A stretch of DNA of 64,000 nucleotides, taken from positions 620,001 through 684,000 of the forward strand of contig NZ_CP012831.1 in assembly GCF_001307275.1 (NCBI RefSeq). The letters run 5' to 3'. This document shows positions 9,253 through 18,900 of the stretch, piece by piece. A program made the position numbers and the translations under genes. This DNA comes from Pseudomonas fluorescens (GTDB lineage: Bacteria > Pseudomonadota > Gammaproteobacteria > Pseudomonadales > Pseudomonadaceae). Below the pieces are notes generated by a model. The model saw nothing but the letters and a program-made list of their open reading frames with translations. It did no database searches and was not told the origin of the DNA. Position 1 is the first letter of the stretch. Each line of letters opens with the position of its first letter.

Positions 9253-10575
9253 TCAGGGATGCTGCACCGGCATCGTCAATTCGACCCGCAATCCATCCGG
9301 GCGGCTGTCGAAATGCAGGCCGCAACCGCAACGCTGGACGATGGCCTGGACGATCGCCAGCCCCAGCCCGCAGCCGGTGCTCTGGCCGTTGCGCCAGAAG
9401 CGTTGGGTCAAGTGCTGGATGTCGTCGGCGGCGATGCCGGGGCCATGGTCGCGGACCTGGAAACGCACGCGCTGGCCGATCATTTCCAGGCTCAGTTCCA
9501 CATCGGTATCGTCCGGAGTATGGCGCAGGGCGTTGTCCAGCAGGTTGCGCAAGGCGGCGATGGAGAGCACCGCCGGCATTTGCACCGGCGCGTCGGACAG
9601 CCCTGGGGCCAAGTGCAATTTGATTCGCCGGGACTCACTGCTGGCCGCGTCCTGGATCGCCAGTCGCGCAACCTGCTCGGCGTTGCAGTGCACGCCATCG
9701 TCGAACGACAGGCTGCCTTCGACCCGAGCCAGCAGCAGCAACTGTTCGAGTGTGCGATGCATGCGGTCGGCGCCCTCCTCGGCCCGGGCCAGGGATTGGT
9801 CGCGGGCGGCGCCCTCGGTCATGCGCGCCACTTGCAGGTGCGTCTTGATGGCGGTCAACGGGCTGCGCAGCTCGTGGGCAGCGTCGCCGGTCAACCGTCG
9901 CTCACGCTCGATGGTCTTGCCGATACGCTGGAACAGCTGGTTCTGGGTCTCCAGCAACGGTCGCAACTCGCTGGGCAGCGGATGGATCTGCAAAGGCTCC
10001 AGGGAATCGGCATTGCGCCGCATCAGCGCATCGCGCATGCGATTGAGCGGCGCCAGGCCCTGGCCGATGCCCAGCCACAACAGGCACAGGCAACCGAGCA
10101 ACGCCACGCCCACCGGCACCGAGGCAGCCAGCAGTATCGACATGTTCAGGGCTTCGCGCTCGATCTGGCGGTCGGCGGTGGTGATGCGCAAGTCGCCTCG
10201 GGCCAGGGTGAAGCTGCGCCAGGGCGCACCGTCGATCATCTGGTCGTGGAAGCCCATTTTCTCGGCTTCCAGGGCCTGTTCCGGGGTCCCGTGGCTGCGG
10301 GCCAGAATCTCGCCGCGCAAGGAACTGACCTGACAGGCCATGCCGCCGGGAATGCTCAGTTGCTCGGAGCTCAAGTGCGTGCCGTCGCCCTTGCTGGGCA
10401 ACGGCGGCATCTGCTCCAGCAACCCGGCAACCATCCGCGCCGATGCCACCAGGCGCTGGTCGAGGGAGAACATCATCTGGTTGCGCAGGTCGCTGAGCAT
10501 CCACGCCGCGGCCAGGGCCCAGATCAGGGCGAAGGCGGCGCCGAGGGTCAGGCTCAGGCGCAGTCGCAGGCTCAT
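9253..10575 (-). CDS. dsbS: sensor histidine kinase, DsbS-like
   Basis: The 440-residue inner-membrane kinase has TM1 at about residues 12-28, a periplasmic sensor to about 145, TM2 at about 146-168, a HAMP-like linker, a HisKA box with DAAHELRSPLTAIKTHLQ and an HATPase domain with DHGPGIAADD and GCGLGLAIVQ. The only Cys in the periplasmic part is in GGMACQVSS (residue 81 from this ATG, 82 from a GTG at 10578). A Cys82 is, as I recall, the reported copper-sensing residue of P. aeruginosa DsbS. The start overlaps the dsbR stop (TGATG). The divergent dsbDEG genes support the assignment. Confidence 0.85.
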   Translation of the reverse strand: MSLRLRLSLTLGAAFALIWALAAAWMLSDLRNQMMFSLDQRLVASARMVAGLLEQMPPLPSKGDGTHLSSEQLSIPGGMACQVSSLRGEILARSHGTPEQALEAEKMGFHDQMIDGAPWRSFTLARGDLRITTADRQIEREALNMSILLAASVPVGVALLGCLCLLWLGIGQGLAPLNRMRDALMRRNADSLEPLQIHPLPSELRPLLETQNQLFQRIGKTIERERRLTGDAAHELRSPLTAIKTHLQVARMTEGAARDQSLARAEEGADRMHRTLEQLLLLARVEGSLSFDDGVHCNAEQVARLAIQDAASSESRRIKLHLAPGLSDAPVQMPAVLSIAALRNLLDNALRHTPDDTDVELSLEMIGQRVRFQVRDHGPGIAADDIQHLTQRFWRNGQSTGCGLGLAIVQAIVQRCGCGLHFDSRPDGLRVELTMPVQHP

Positions 10576-11255
10576 CACTTGGAGGACTCTGCGCCGTCGG
10601 CCGGACCCAGGCGATAGCCCAGGCCGCGCACGGTCTCGACAATGCCATTCCCCAGCTTGCGCCGCAGGTGATGGATATGGACGTTGAGGGCATTACTTTC
10701 CAGCTCGTCGTTGAACCCGTAGACGCTGTCCTTGAGTTGCTCGGTGGACAGCACCCGGCCGCGACTGTGCAAGAGCGCCTGCAACAGCGATTGTTCGCGC
10801 CGGGACAGATCCACCGGCTGGCCGTCCAGGGTGGTTTCCCGGCTGCTGGGGTCGTAGGTCAGGCGACCGTGCTCGATCAGGTTGACGCTGCGCCCCGCCA
10901 CGCGCCGCAGCAACGTGTGCAGGCGCGCCGCAAGCTCGCGCAGGTCGAAGGGTTTGAGCAGATAGTCATCGGCCCCGGCCTGCAAGCCGTCGACCCGGTC
11001 GGTCACCGAGTCACGGGCGGTGAGGATCAGCACCGGCGTCTCCAGCCCCTGCTGGCGCAGTTGCCGCAGCAGCTTGAGACCGTCCTCATCGGGCAATCCC
11101 AGGTCCAGCACCATGACATCGAACTCCGCCACGCCGACCATCGCCCGCGCCGCCGATGCGGTGGCCACGTGCTCGACCGTCAGGCCCTGCGCCGTGAGGC
11201 CGGCAACGATCCCGCTGGCAATCAACTCATCGTCTTCGCAGACCAGTACGCGCAT
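10575..11255 (-). CDS. dsbR: OmpR-family response regulator, DsbR-like
   Basis: The 226-residue protein has a receiver domain with phosphoacceptor Asp51 (VMVLDLGLP) and Lys in LLKPFDLREL. It is followed by a winged-helix OmpR DNA-binding domain (LNVHIHHLRRKLGNGIVETVRGLGYRLG). A frame opens at 11504, but the ATG at 11255 gives the normal N-terminus MRVLVCEDDE. It is translationally coupled to the kinase gene downstream and divergent from dsbD2. In P. aeruginosa a copper-responsive DsbRS pair activates dsbDEG as I recall. The tandem repeat at 11364-11383 is the natural candidate for its binding site. Confidence 0.87.
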   Translation of the reverse strand: MRVLVCEDDELIASGIVAGLTAQGLTVEHVATASAARAMVGVAEFDVMVLDLGLPDEDGLKLLRQLRQQGLETPVLILTARDSVTDRVDGLQAGADDYLLKPFDLRELAARLHTLLRRVAGRSVNLIEHGRLTYDPSSRETTLDGQPVDLSRREQSLLQALLHSRGRVLSTEQLKDSVYGFNDELESNALNVHIHHLRRKLGNGIVETVRGLGYRLGPADGAESSK

Positions 11256-11363
11256 GGTAAGCCCCGTGGAAAAAGGTACATTAGGCCGCCGGCCGATTAA
11301 GCCGACATTATGCGACGAGTACGGCAAACATGGGCGATCATTACGGCCTGCCGGTCGCCGCCG

Positions 11364-11383
11364 GGTTAATCGACGGTTAATCG
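11364..11383. promoter_or_regulatory. tandem repeat GGTTAATCG, probable DsbR operator
   Basis: Two exact copies of GGTTAATCG start at 11364 and 11375, so they are 11 bases apart, about one helical turn. This is the classic layout for an OmpR-family dimer. The site is in the divergent dsbR/dsbD2 gap, about 50 bases before the dsbD2 ATG. Confidence 0.65.
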
Positions 11384-11430
11384 CCAGTCGCCATTGTGTT
11401 TTCCACTCGCTTCGTTCTAAGGCTTTATCC

Positions 11431-13158
11431 ATGCGTCGATTGTTTTTGCTGTGGCTGTTTCTGATCTCGGGCCTGGCCCAGGCCGCCAATCCCTTCGAAA
11501 CCAAACCCGATTTCCTGCCGGTGGAAAAGGCGTTCGTGTTGACCTCCGAACGCCTGGACTCCGGTGAAACGCAGCTGTTCTGGCAGATTACCGATGGGTA
11601 CTACCTGTATAAGCAGCGGCTCAAGTTCGAGGGCCTGGCCGAGGCGCAGAAACCCAAGTTGCCGGAGGGCGAGGCCCACAGCGACGAGTTTTTCGGCGAC
11701 CAGCAAGTCTATCGCCAGGCGCTGGAACTGAAGATCCCCGCCGGTGCCACGGGCAAGATCAAGGTGGGTTTCCAGGGCTGTGCCGACGCCGGCCTGTGCT
11801 ATCCGCCCCAGACCCAGGTGATTGACCTGGGCGGCAGCGCACCGGCGGCCGCCACCGGCGAGGCGCCGGACCAGGCCCTGGCCAGCGGCCTGCAACAACG
11901 GGCCTTGGGCTGGAGCCTGCTGGTGTTCTTCGGCCTGGGCCTGCTGCTGGCGTTCACCCCTTGTTCGCTGCCGATGCTGCCGATCCTGGCCGGGCTGGTG
12001 GTGGGCAGCGGCGCCGGGCCGAGACGCGGCCTGGCCTTGGCCGGCAGCTACGTGATCAGCATGGCCCTGGTGTATGCGGCCATGGGCGTGCTCGCCGCTC
12101 TGCTGGGGGCCAACCTCCAGGCACTGCTGCAACAACCGTGGCTGCTGGGCAGCTTCGCGGCCGTATTCGTGTTGCTGGCGCTGCCGATGTTCGGCTTCTT
12201 CGAATTGCAATTACCGGCGGCGCTGCGTGACCGCCTGGAAAACGCCGGACGCCAGCGACGCGGTGGCAGCCTGGTGGGCGCCGGCGTGCTCGGCGCCCTG
12301 TCCGGCCTGTTGGTGGGCCCGTGCATGACCGCCCCGCTGGCCGGCGCCCTGCTATATATCGCCCAGAGCGGCAATGCACTGCACGGCGGGTTGATCCTGT
12401 TCACCATGGGCATCGGCATGGGCCTGCCACTGTTGCTCCTGGTGACCGTGGGCAACCGCTTCCTGCCCAAGCCCGGCGCCTGGATGAACCTGCTCAAGGG
12501 CGTGTTCGGCTTCCTGTTCCTGGGCACCGCACTGCTGATGATTCGCCCGATCATCGACAGCTCGCTGTGGATCGGACTGTGGGGCGTGTTGCTGTTGATC
12601 GCCGCCTACAGCGCCTGGCGCCAGACCGAAGGCTTCGGCCGCATGGCCTACCTCTGCGGCAGCGCTTCGTTGCTGTTCGGCCTGTGGGGCAGCCTGCTGG
12701 TGATTGGCGCGGCGGGCGGTGGCGATGATCTATTCCAACCCCTGAAGGTCTACGCCGGCAGCGAGGGCAGCGTGACCGTCAAAGCCCACGACACATTCGT
12801 CACCGTCAGCGAGCCCGCCGCCCTGCAACGGGAACTGGACGCCGCCAAGGGCCAGGGCCAGTGGGTGCTGCTGGACTATTACGCCGACTGGTGCGTGTCC
12901 TGCAAGATCATGGAAAAACAGGTATTCGGCCGCGCCGAGGTGCTGGACGCCCTGCAAGGCGTGCGCCTGCTGCGCCTCGACGTCACCGCCGACAGTCCCG
13001 CCAGCCGCGCGTTGCTGAGCCGTTACCAGGTACCGGGGCCGCCGAGCCTGCTGTGGATCGGCGCCGACGGTGAAGAGCGCCGCAACCAGCGGATCACCGG
13101 AGAAGTCGACGCCAAGGCGTTCCTGGAGCGCTGGAACCTCACCCGGGACGCGCGCTGA
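11431..13158 (+). CDS. dsbD2: protein-disulfide reductase DsbD2
   Basis: The 575-residue protein carries electrons from cytoplasmic thioredoxin across the inner membrane to periplasmic partners. All three DsbD parts are visible: a signal peptide ending near residue 18, an alpha domain with the Cys117/Cys123 pair (GCADAGLCYPP), a membrane domain with the FTPCSLPMLP and GPCMTAPLAG cysteines, and a C-terminal gamma domain with YADWCVSCK (Cys488/Cys491). The frame opens at 11020, but the ATG at 11431 gives a clean signal peptide. Its stop overlaps the dsbE2 start by one base (TGATG). The 2 marks a second copy in addition to a housekeeping DsbD assumed to be elsewhere. Confidence 0.93.
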   Translation: MRRLFLLWLFLISGLAQAANPFETKPDFLPVEKAFVLTSERLDSGETQLFWQITDGYYLYKQRLKFEGLAEAQKPKLPEGEAHSDEFFGDQQVYRQALELKIPAGATGKIKVGFQGCADAGLCYPPQTQVIDLGGSAPAAATGEAPDQALASGLQQRALGWSLLVFFGLGLLLAFTPCSLPMLPILAGLVVGSGAGPRRGLALAGSYVISMALVYAAMGVLAALLGANLQALLQQPWLLGSFAAVFVLLALPMFGFFELQLPAALRDRLENAGRQRRGGSLVGAGVLGALSGLLVGPCMTAPLAGALLYIAQSGNALHGGLILFTMGIGMGLPLLLLVTVGNRFLPKPGAWMNLLKGVFGFLFLGTALLMIRPIIDSSLWIGLWGVLLLIAAYSAWRQTEGFGRMAYLCGSASLLFGLWGSLLVIGAAGGGDDLFQPLKVYAGSEGSVTVKAHDTFVTVSEPAALQRELDAAKGQGQWVLLDYYADWCVSCKIMEKQVFGRAEVLDALQGVRLLRLDVTADSPASRALLSRYQVPGPPSLLWIGADGEERRNQRITGEVDAKAFLERWNLTRDAR

Positions 13159-14027
13159 TGCTGACGTTCACCCTGGGCACCTTCGCCATCGCCCTTAACC
13201 ATCTGTTGCTGATCAGCGCATTGGCCCTGGCGACCTTCGTCGGCTGGCGGGTGGCCAGGCGCGGTGGCGAGAACCCTGAGTCGGTGCTGTTCGTGTTGTT
13301 TCTACTGGGGCTTTTGGCCGCACGGATCGGCTTCGTCGTCGCCTATTGGCAACACTACCGGGACGACCCGTGGCAGATCGTCGACCTGCGGGACGGCGGT
13401 TTCCTCGCCTGGCCGGGGATCGTGGCGCTGCTGATAGGCGCCTTGTTGTGGGCCCGGCACCGCCCGGCCCTGCGCCGTCCGCTGGGCTTCGGCGTCGGCA
13501 GCGGCTTGCTGTTCTGGCTGGTGGCGAGCCTGTCGTTGACGATTTATGAACAGGGCACCCGGTTGCCGGACATCACCCTGCGCACCGCCGACGGCCAGAC
13601 CGTGAAACTCACCGACTACCAGGGCGGGCCCCTGGTGATCAACCTCTGGGCCACCTGGTGCCCGCCCTGCCGACGTGAAATGCCGGTGCTCGAAGAAGCC
13701 CAGCAACAGCGTCCGGACCTGACCTTCCTGTTCGTCAACCAGGCCGAAAGCATGCAAAGCGTCAGCACCTACCTGGCCACCCAGGGCCTGAGCCTGACCA
13801 ACGTATTGTTCGATGGCAGCGGCCGCCTCGGCCAGGCAGTGGGTTCCATGGCCCTGCCGACCACCCTGTTCTACAGCGCCGACGGTCGCCTGCTGGGCAG
13901 CCACCTGGGTGAATTGTCGGAAGCGAGCCTGGCCCGCGCCCTGGAAAACTTCGAAACGCCGGATTCGTCCACGACGCCCCACTCCGCCACAAGGAAACCG
14001 CCATGCCCCGCCTCCGCCACCTGCTGA
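13158..14027 (+). CDS. dsbE2: membrane-anchored TlpA/DsbE-like thioredoxin
   Basis: The 289-residue protein has four hydrophobic segments in its N-terminal 135 residues (about 8-27, 40-62, 82-98 and 110-130). A periplasmic TlpA-like domain follows with the active site WATWCPPCRREM (Cys168/Cys171) and the cis-Pro segment MALPTTLF. The long N-terminal membrane part is unlike ordinary single-anchor DsbE/CcmG and resembles the prolipoprotein-diacylglyceryl-transferase-like anchor annotated on some TlpA proteins. It is expected to receive electrons from DsbD2. Start and stop overlap the neighbours by 1 and 25 bases, so the three genes form one operon. Confidence 0.88.
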   Translation: MLTFTLGTFAIALNHLLLISALALATFVGWRVARRGGENPESVLFVLFLLGLLAARIGFVVAYWQHYRDDPWQIVDLRDGGFLAWPGIVALLIGALLWARHRPALRRPLGFGVGSGLLFWLVASLSLTIYEQGTRLPDITLRTADGQTVKLTDYQGGPLVINLWATWCPPCRREMPVLEEAQQQRPDLTFLFVNQAESMQSVSTYLATQGLSLTNVLFDGSGRLGQAVGSMALPTTLFYSADGRLLGSHLGELSEASLARALENFETPDSSTTPHSATRKPPCPASATC

Positions 14028-14770
14028 CCCTGGCCGTCGCCGCCGCACTGTCGCAGGCCCCGCTGCTGCAGGCCGAAGAATTGCCTGCGGCCATCAAGAA
14101 GATCGAAGCCAAGGGCGCGAAAATCGTCGGTACTTTCGAGGCCCCGGACGGGTTGCGCGGTTACGCGGCGCAGTACCAGAACCGCGGCATGGCGCTGTAC
14201 CTGACCCCGGATGGGCAGCACGTCCTGCTGGGCAACCTGTACGACGCCGAGGGCAAGGACCTGAGCGCCGAGCCGCTGCAAAAACTGGTCTATGCACCGA
14301 TGGCCAAGGCTATCTGGGCGAAGATGGAAGCGAGCAACTGGATCGCCGACGGCAACAAGGACGCACCGCGCACGGTGTACCTGTTCAGCGACCCGAACTG
14401 CCCGTACTGCAACATGTTCTGGGAACAGGCCCGGCCTTGGGTCAAGGCCGGCAAGGTGCAGTTGCGCCACATCATGGTGGGCATCATCCGCGAAGACAGC
14501 CCGGGTAAATCCGCCGCCTTGCTGGCCGCCAAGGACCCGGAAAAAACCCTGGCCGAGCATGAAAAGGCCGGCAAGGGCAGCACGCTCAAGCCGCTCAAGG
14601 ACATACCGCCCGCCATCCAGGCCAAACTGGACGCCAACCAGCAGTTGATGGACGAACTGGAACTGTCCGCCACCCCGGCGATTTTCTATCTGGATGACAA
14701 AGGCGACCTGCAACAGCAGCAAGGCGCGCCGTCACCGGACAAGCTGGTGAAGATTCTCGGGCCGAAGTGA
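14003..14770 (+). CDS. dsbG: thiol:disulfide isomerase/chaperone DsbG-like
   Basis: The 255-residue periplasmic protein has a signal peptide (cleavage near residue 24), an N-terminal dimerisation region and a thioredoxin fold with FSDPNCPYCNMFW (Cys133/Cys136). The cis-Pro loop is SATPAIFY. DsbG-type proteins keep single cysteines reduced or rearrange wrong disulfides, using electrons from DsbD. The ATG lies 25 bases inside dsbE2, with AAGGAAA upstream as ribosome binding site. DsbC is the alternative name, but gene order dsbD2-dsbE2-dsbG matches the PAO1 set as I recall it. Confidence 0.92.
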   Translation: MPRLRHLLTLAVAAALSQAPLLQAEELPAAIKKIEAKGAKIVGTFEAPDGLRGYAAQYQNRGMALYLTPDGQHVLLGNLYDAEGKDLSAEPLQKLVYAPMAKAIWAKMEASNWIADGNKDAPRTVYLFSDPNCPYCNMFWEQARPWVKAGKVQLRHIMVGIIREDSPGKSAALLAAKDPEKTLAEHEKAGKGSTLKPLKDIPPAIQAKLDANQQLMDELELSATPAIFYLDDKGDLQQQQGAPSPDKLVKILGPK

Positions 14771-14789
14771 CCGACAACCACTGCAACCC

Positions 14790-14930
14790 CTGTGGGAGCG
14801 AGCTTGCTCGCGATGACGGCAGATCAGTCAGCATTGATGTGACAGACACACAGCAATCGCGAGCAAGCTCGCTCCCACAGTGGGTTTGCATCGGTCACAA
14901 AATCCCAGTGGGAGCGAGCCTGCTCGCGAT
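14790..14930. repeat. REP triplet, family A
   Basis: An inverted doublet (14790-14880) is followed by a third single copy (14908-14930, with GAGCCTGCTC). It lies between the convergent dsbG and hydrolase genes, ending a few bases before the hydrolase stop. Confidence 0.9.
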
Positions 14931-14938
14931 GCGGTGGA

Positions 14939-15745
14939 TCAGCTGCGCAAGACCTTCAGCAACGCCTCGGTCACGAACTCCGGGTTCTCAAGATTGGAAA
15001 TGTGTCCCGCGTCCGGTATCAGCAGACAAGGGCAACCGATCAGTTCGGCCATTTCCTTGGCCTCGGACGGCGGACGCGGTTTGTCCTGGTCGCCGCACAT
15101 AATCACTGTGCCCTTGGCATCCAGTGCATGCAGGCGCGGCAGGATGTCGTCCCGACCGAAAATGATCCGCCCCAGCGGCACGATGCTGGCGCGCAGGCGA
15201 TCGGTCGGCAGCGCGGCCAATGTGGCGCGAAACTGCTGGTAGAGCGCCGACTGCGGATCGATACCCGGTCGGAAGAAGATCGGCACGACGATGTCCAGCA
15301 ATGGCTCGGGAATGCTGCCACTGGCTTCGATCCTGTCGAACAGCGAGAAATAGTACTGGCGGGTCGGCTCAGGCTCGACGCCGACGTAGGTGTCCATCAA
15401 TACCAGCGTCTGCACACGCTCAGGCGCCGCCAACGCCAGCCGCGCCCCCCACATCCCGCCCACCGAAAGCCCGACCAGGTTGAAGCGGTCGATGCCCAGG
15501 TGATCCATCAATGTCAGTGCCTGGCGGGCCAGGTCGTCCAGGGAGGTCATGCCCTCAGGCAATTGCCCGGACTGGCCGTGGCCCCATAAGTCCAGGGCGA
15601 TGACCCGATAATCCCGCGACAACACCTCGATCTGCGGCGCCCACATGCTGTGGTCCCACAGGTAGCTGCTGCCCAGCAGCACCACCGGGCCCTGGCCTTG
15701 GTCCAGGTAGTGAAGCGGTTGTCCGTCGATCGTTGCAAAGGGCAT
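14939..15745 (-). CDS. alpha/beta hydrolase (enol-lactonase-like)
   Basis: The 268-residue protein is a complete alpha/beta hydrolase: nucleophile elbow GLSVGGM with Ser94, an Asp in MCGDQDKPRP, and the catalytic His in DAGHISNLENPE. The general look (LDQGQGPVVLLGSSYLWDHSMW) is of the 3-oxoadipate enol-lactonase/haloperoxidase-like group. The substrate is not known. It stands alone between two REP clusters, in the gap between the dsb operon and pvdL, and I see no PvdS box in front of it. A link to pyoverdine is therefore only positional. Confidence 0.87.
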   Translation of the reverse strand: MPFATIDGQPLHYLDQGQGPVVLLGSSYLWDHSMWAPQIEVLSRDYRVIALDLWGHGQSGQLPEGMTSLDDLARQALTLMDHLGIDRFNLVGLSVGGMWGARLALAAPERVQTLVLMDTYVGVEPEPTRQYYFSLFDRIEASGSIPEPLLDIVVPIFFRPGIDPQSALYQQFRATLAALPTDRLRASIVPLGRIIFGRDDILPRLHALDAKGTVIMCGDQDKPRPPSEAKEMAELIGCPCLLIPDAGHISNLENPEFVTEALLKVLRS

Positions 15746-15843
15746 GGGTGGCCTCCTTGTTTGAGTCTGGAAAAAAGCTTGGGAAGACTGAGCCGTGCGG
15801 GGCGAGGCGTCAACCTTGGGCTTTGCTGTGTCAGGACTGACGC

Positions 15844-15918
15844 CATCGCGAGCAAGCTCGCTCCCACATGGGATTTGCGTCGTTCACAAAACCCTGTGGG
15901 AGCGAGCTTGCTCGCGAA
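15844..15918. repeat. REP doublet, family A (outward-facing pair)
   Basis: Two family A cores in inverted orientation with a short, 26-base spacer. The order of the arms is reversed compared with the doublets at 962 and 4494. It ends 25 bases before the pvdL stop. Confidence 0.9.
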
Positions 15919-15942
15919 GAGGCCTTCATAGACGCCGCAAAA

Positions 15943-18900
15943 CTACAACCCTTCCAATTCCGCCATCAAATCATTCAACCGGTCCACCTTCTCCTCAGTG
16001 ATTTCGCTGGCCGCCAGCCCATCGATGTAGTCGGCCAGTTCCAGCACCGTGCTGCACTCGAACATCGCCCGCAGCGGCACGTTGCGTTGCAGGGCCTTTT
16101 GCACCCGTGAGGCGATTTGCGTCGCCAGCAGGGAATGACCGCCCAACTCGAAGAAGTTGTCCCGTACCCCTACCCGCTCGACTTTCAGCACCTGGGCCCA
16201 GATGTCTGCCAGGGTCTGCTCCAGTTCATTACCGGGTGCCTGATAGTCCTGGCTTTGCAACTGGCCGATCTCCAGGGCCGGCAAGGCCTTGCGGTCGAGC
16301 TTGCCATTGGCGTTGAGGGGCAGGCGATCGAGCCACAGCCAGTGCAGCGGCACCATGTATTCCGGCAGTTCGGCCCGCAGGCGCTGCTTGATGCGCTCCA
16401 GGCGTTCGGCGGGTTTGAGTGCCGAGTCGGTGGCCACGAGGTAGCCCACCAGATGCTTGCCATTGGCGCCCTCCTGCACGCCCACCGCCCCATCGCGCAC
16501 TTCCGGCTGCTCATGCAAGCGCGCTTCGATTTCCCCCAGCTCGATGCGGTAGCCACGAATCTTCACCTGATGGTCGATGCGCCCGACGTATTCCAAGACC
16601 CCGTCGCTGCGCCGCCGCGCCAGGTCGCCGGTGCGGTACAGCCGCTCTCCCGGTGCCCCGAACGGGTTCGGCACAAAGACCGGGGCGGTGCGCAACGGAT
16701 CGCTGACATAACCGCGCCCGACCCCGGTGCCCGCCACGCACAACTCACCCACCGCACCCAGCGGCACCAGGTCCAGCGCGCCGTCGAGCAGGTACAAACG
16801 GTTGTTGTCGGTGGGCGTACCAATCGGCAGGTAAGTGCCACGGGTCGACGCCTGGTCGACGCGGAAGAACGCCACGTCATCGGAGCATTCCGCCGGCCCG
16901 TAGGCATTCACCAGACCAATGTCCGGGTAACGCAACAACCACTGGTGGGCCAGCTCCGGCGGCATCGCTTCACCGGTGGGCAGCATCCAGCGCAGGCCGT
17001 CCAGACCGATGCGCTCCTGGGCGAGCATGCCCTGGATCAGCGACGGCACGCTTTCCAGCACGGTGATGCGCTGTTGCTGCACATGCTCCAGCAGCCCTTG
17101 CGGGTCGTGGGCGATGGCGTTGGGCACGATGTCGGCCCGGGCGCCGAACAACGGCGCGGCCAGGAACTGCCAGACCGAAATATCGAAGCTTTGGGACGCC
17201 GTCTGGGCGATGACATCCGCCTCGCTCAGCGCCAGGTACGGCACTTTGCTCAGCTGGTTGTTGAGCATGCCCCGCTGTTCCACCATCACGCCTTTGGGCA
17301 GGCCAGTGGAGCCGGAGGTGTAGATCACGTAGGCGAGGTTGTCCGGCCCGCTGTAGACGCCAGGGTTTTGCGACGAAAAGTCGCTGGCCTGGACGGTTTC
17401 CCACACCAGCAACTTCGGCCGTCCGGAACAGGCGAACTCGTCCAGCAACGCCTGGGCCTGGGCCTGGCAGGCCTGGGTGCAGACCAGCAAAGGCGTGCGG
17501 CTCAATTCGATGATGCGGCTCAGGCGCTGGCTCGGCAGGCCGGGATCCAGCGGCAAGTAGCCGGCACCGGCCTTGAAGCTGCCGATGATCATGCCCAGCA
17601 GTTGCGCATCCCGTTCAGCCAGCAACGCCACCGGCTGATCCAGACCGACCCCGGCCGCGATCAGCGCGTGGCCGAGGCGGTTGCTGCGCGCATTCAACTC
17701 GGCGTAGCTGTAGGTCGTGTCCAGGCAACTGACCGCAAGACGTTGCGGATGAACCGCGACCCGCGCCTCGAACAGCTCGACATAGCTCTGCTCCAGCGGA
17801 TAGCCATGCTCGCTCTGGTTGCAGCCTTCGATCAGGAAGTCCTGCTCTTGGGCACCGATCAGCGGCAACTCGCTCATGTCACCGTGCAAGCCCTCCATCA
17901 GCGCCAGCAGCAGCCGCTTGAACTCACTCAGCAAACCCTGGACGGTGACTTCATCGAAGTAACGCTGGTCGTAGGAAAGGTGCAGCCCCAGGTCATCCCC
18001 GGGGTAGCAGACCGCCGTCAGCGGGAAGTTGGTGTGGGTGCGGCCCGAGTCGGAGGTGGCATTGAGGCTTTGGGCACGGTCCAGCACCGAGACTTCCACC
18101 GGCGCGTTCTCGAACACGAACAGGCTGTCGAACAACGGTTGGCCCTTGGGCAGTTCGCTGACTTCCTGGATGCTCACCAGCGGCAGGTATTCGTACTCGC
18201 GCAGTTGCATGTTGCTGTCCAGCAAATCGCTGAGCCACTGCCGTACGCTGCAGCGCTGATGGTCCTCGGGCATCTGCACGCGCAACGCGATACTGTTGAT
18301 GAACAGCCCGACGGTGCGTTGCATCTGCGGCAGTTCCACCGGGCGCCCGGCCACAGTGACGCCGAACAGCACGTCGCGGTCGCCGCTGACCCGGCGCAGG
18401 ACCAGGGCCCACGCCGCCTGGGCGAAGGTGTTGACCGTCAGTTGATGGGCCTGGGCCAGTTCCCGCAGCCGTGCGCCGTCCCGGGCATCGAGACGGGTGT
18501 AGCAGTCGCCGACGATCATGCCGCCGCTGTCACCGGCGTGCTCGCGCAGGAACGGCCGGTCGCCAGGGATCGGCGTGGTCCGCTCGAAGCCTTGCAGGTT
18601 GTGCTTCCACCACTGCCGGGCTGCGTCCAGGCTCTGGTGTTGCAGCCAGCCGATGTAGTCGCGATAGCGCGGCGGCACGGCCAACTGCGGCTCGCGCTGC
18701 TCGCCCAGGGCGGTGTAGATCTCGAAAAAGTCATCCATCAGCAGCGAACGGCACCAGGCATCGATGAGGATGTGGTGGTTGCTCATCATGAACCAGTAGC
18801 GCGCCGCGCCGACCCGAATCAGCCGCAGGTGGAATGGCGCCTGGTTCAACAGATCGAAACCGGCCTCGCGTTCATCCTTGAGCAGGGCCTGGAGCTTGGC

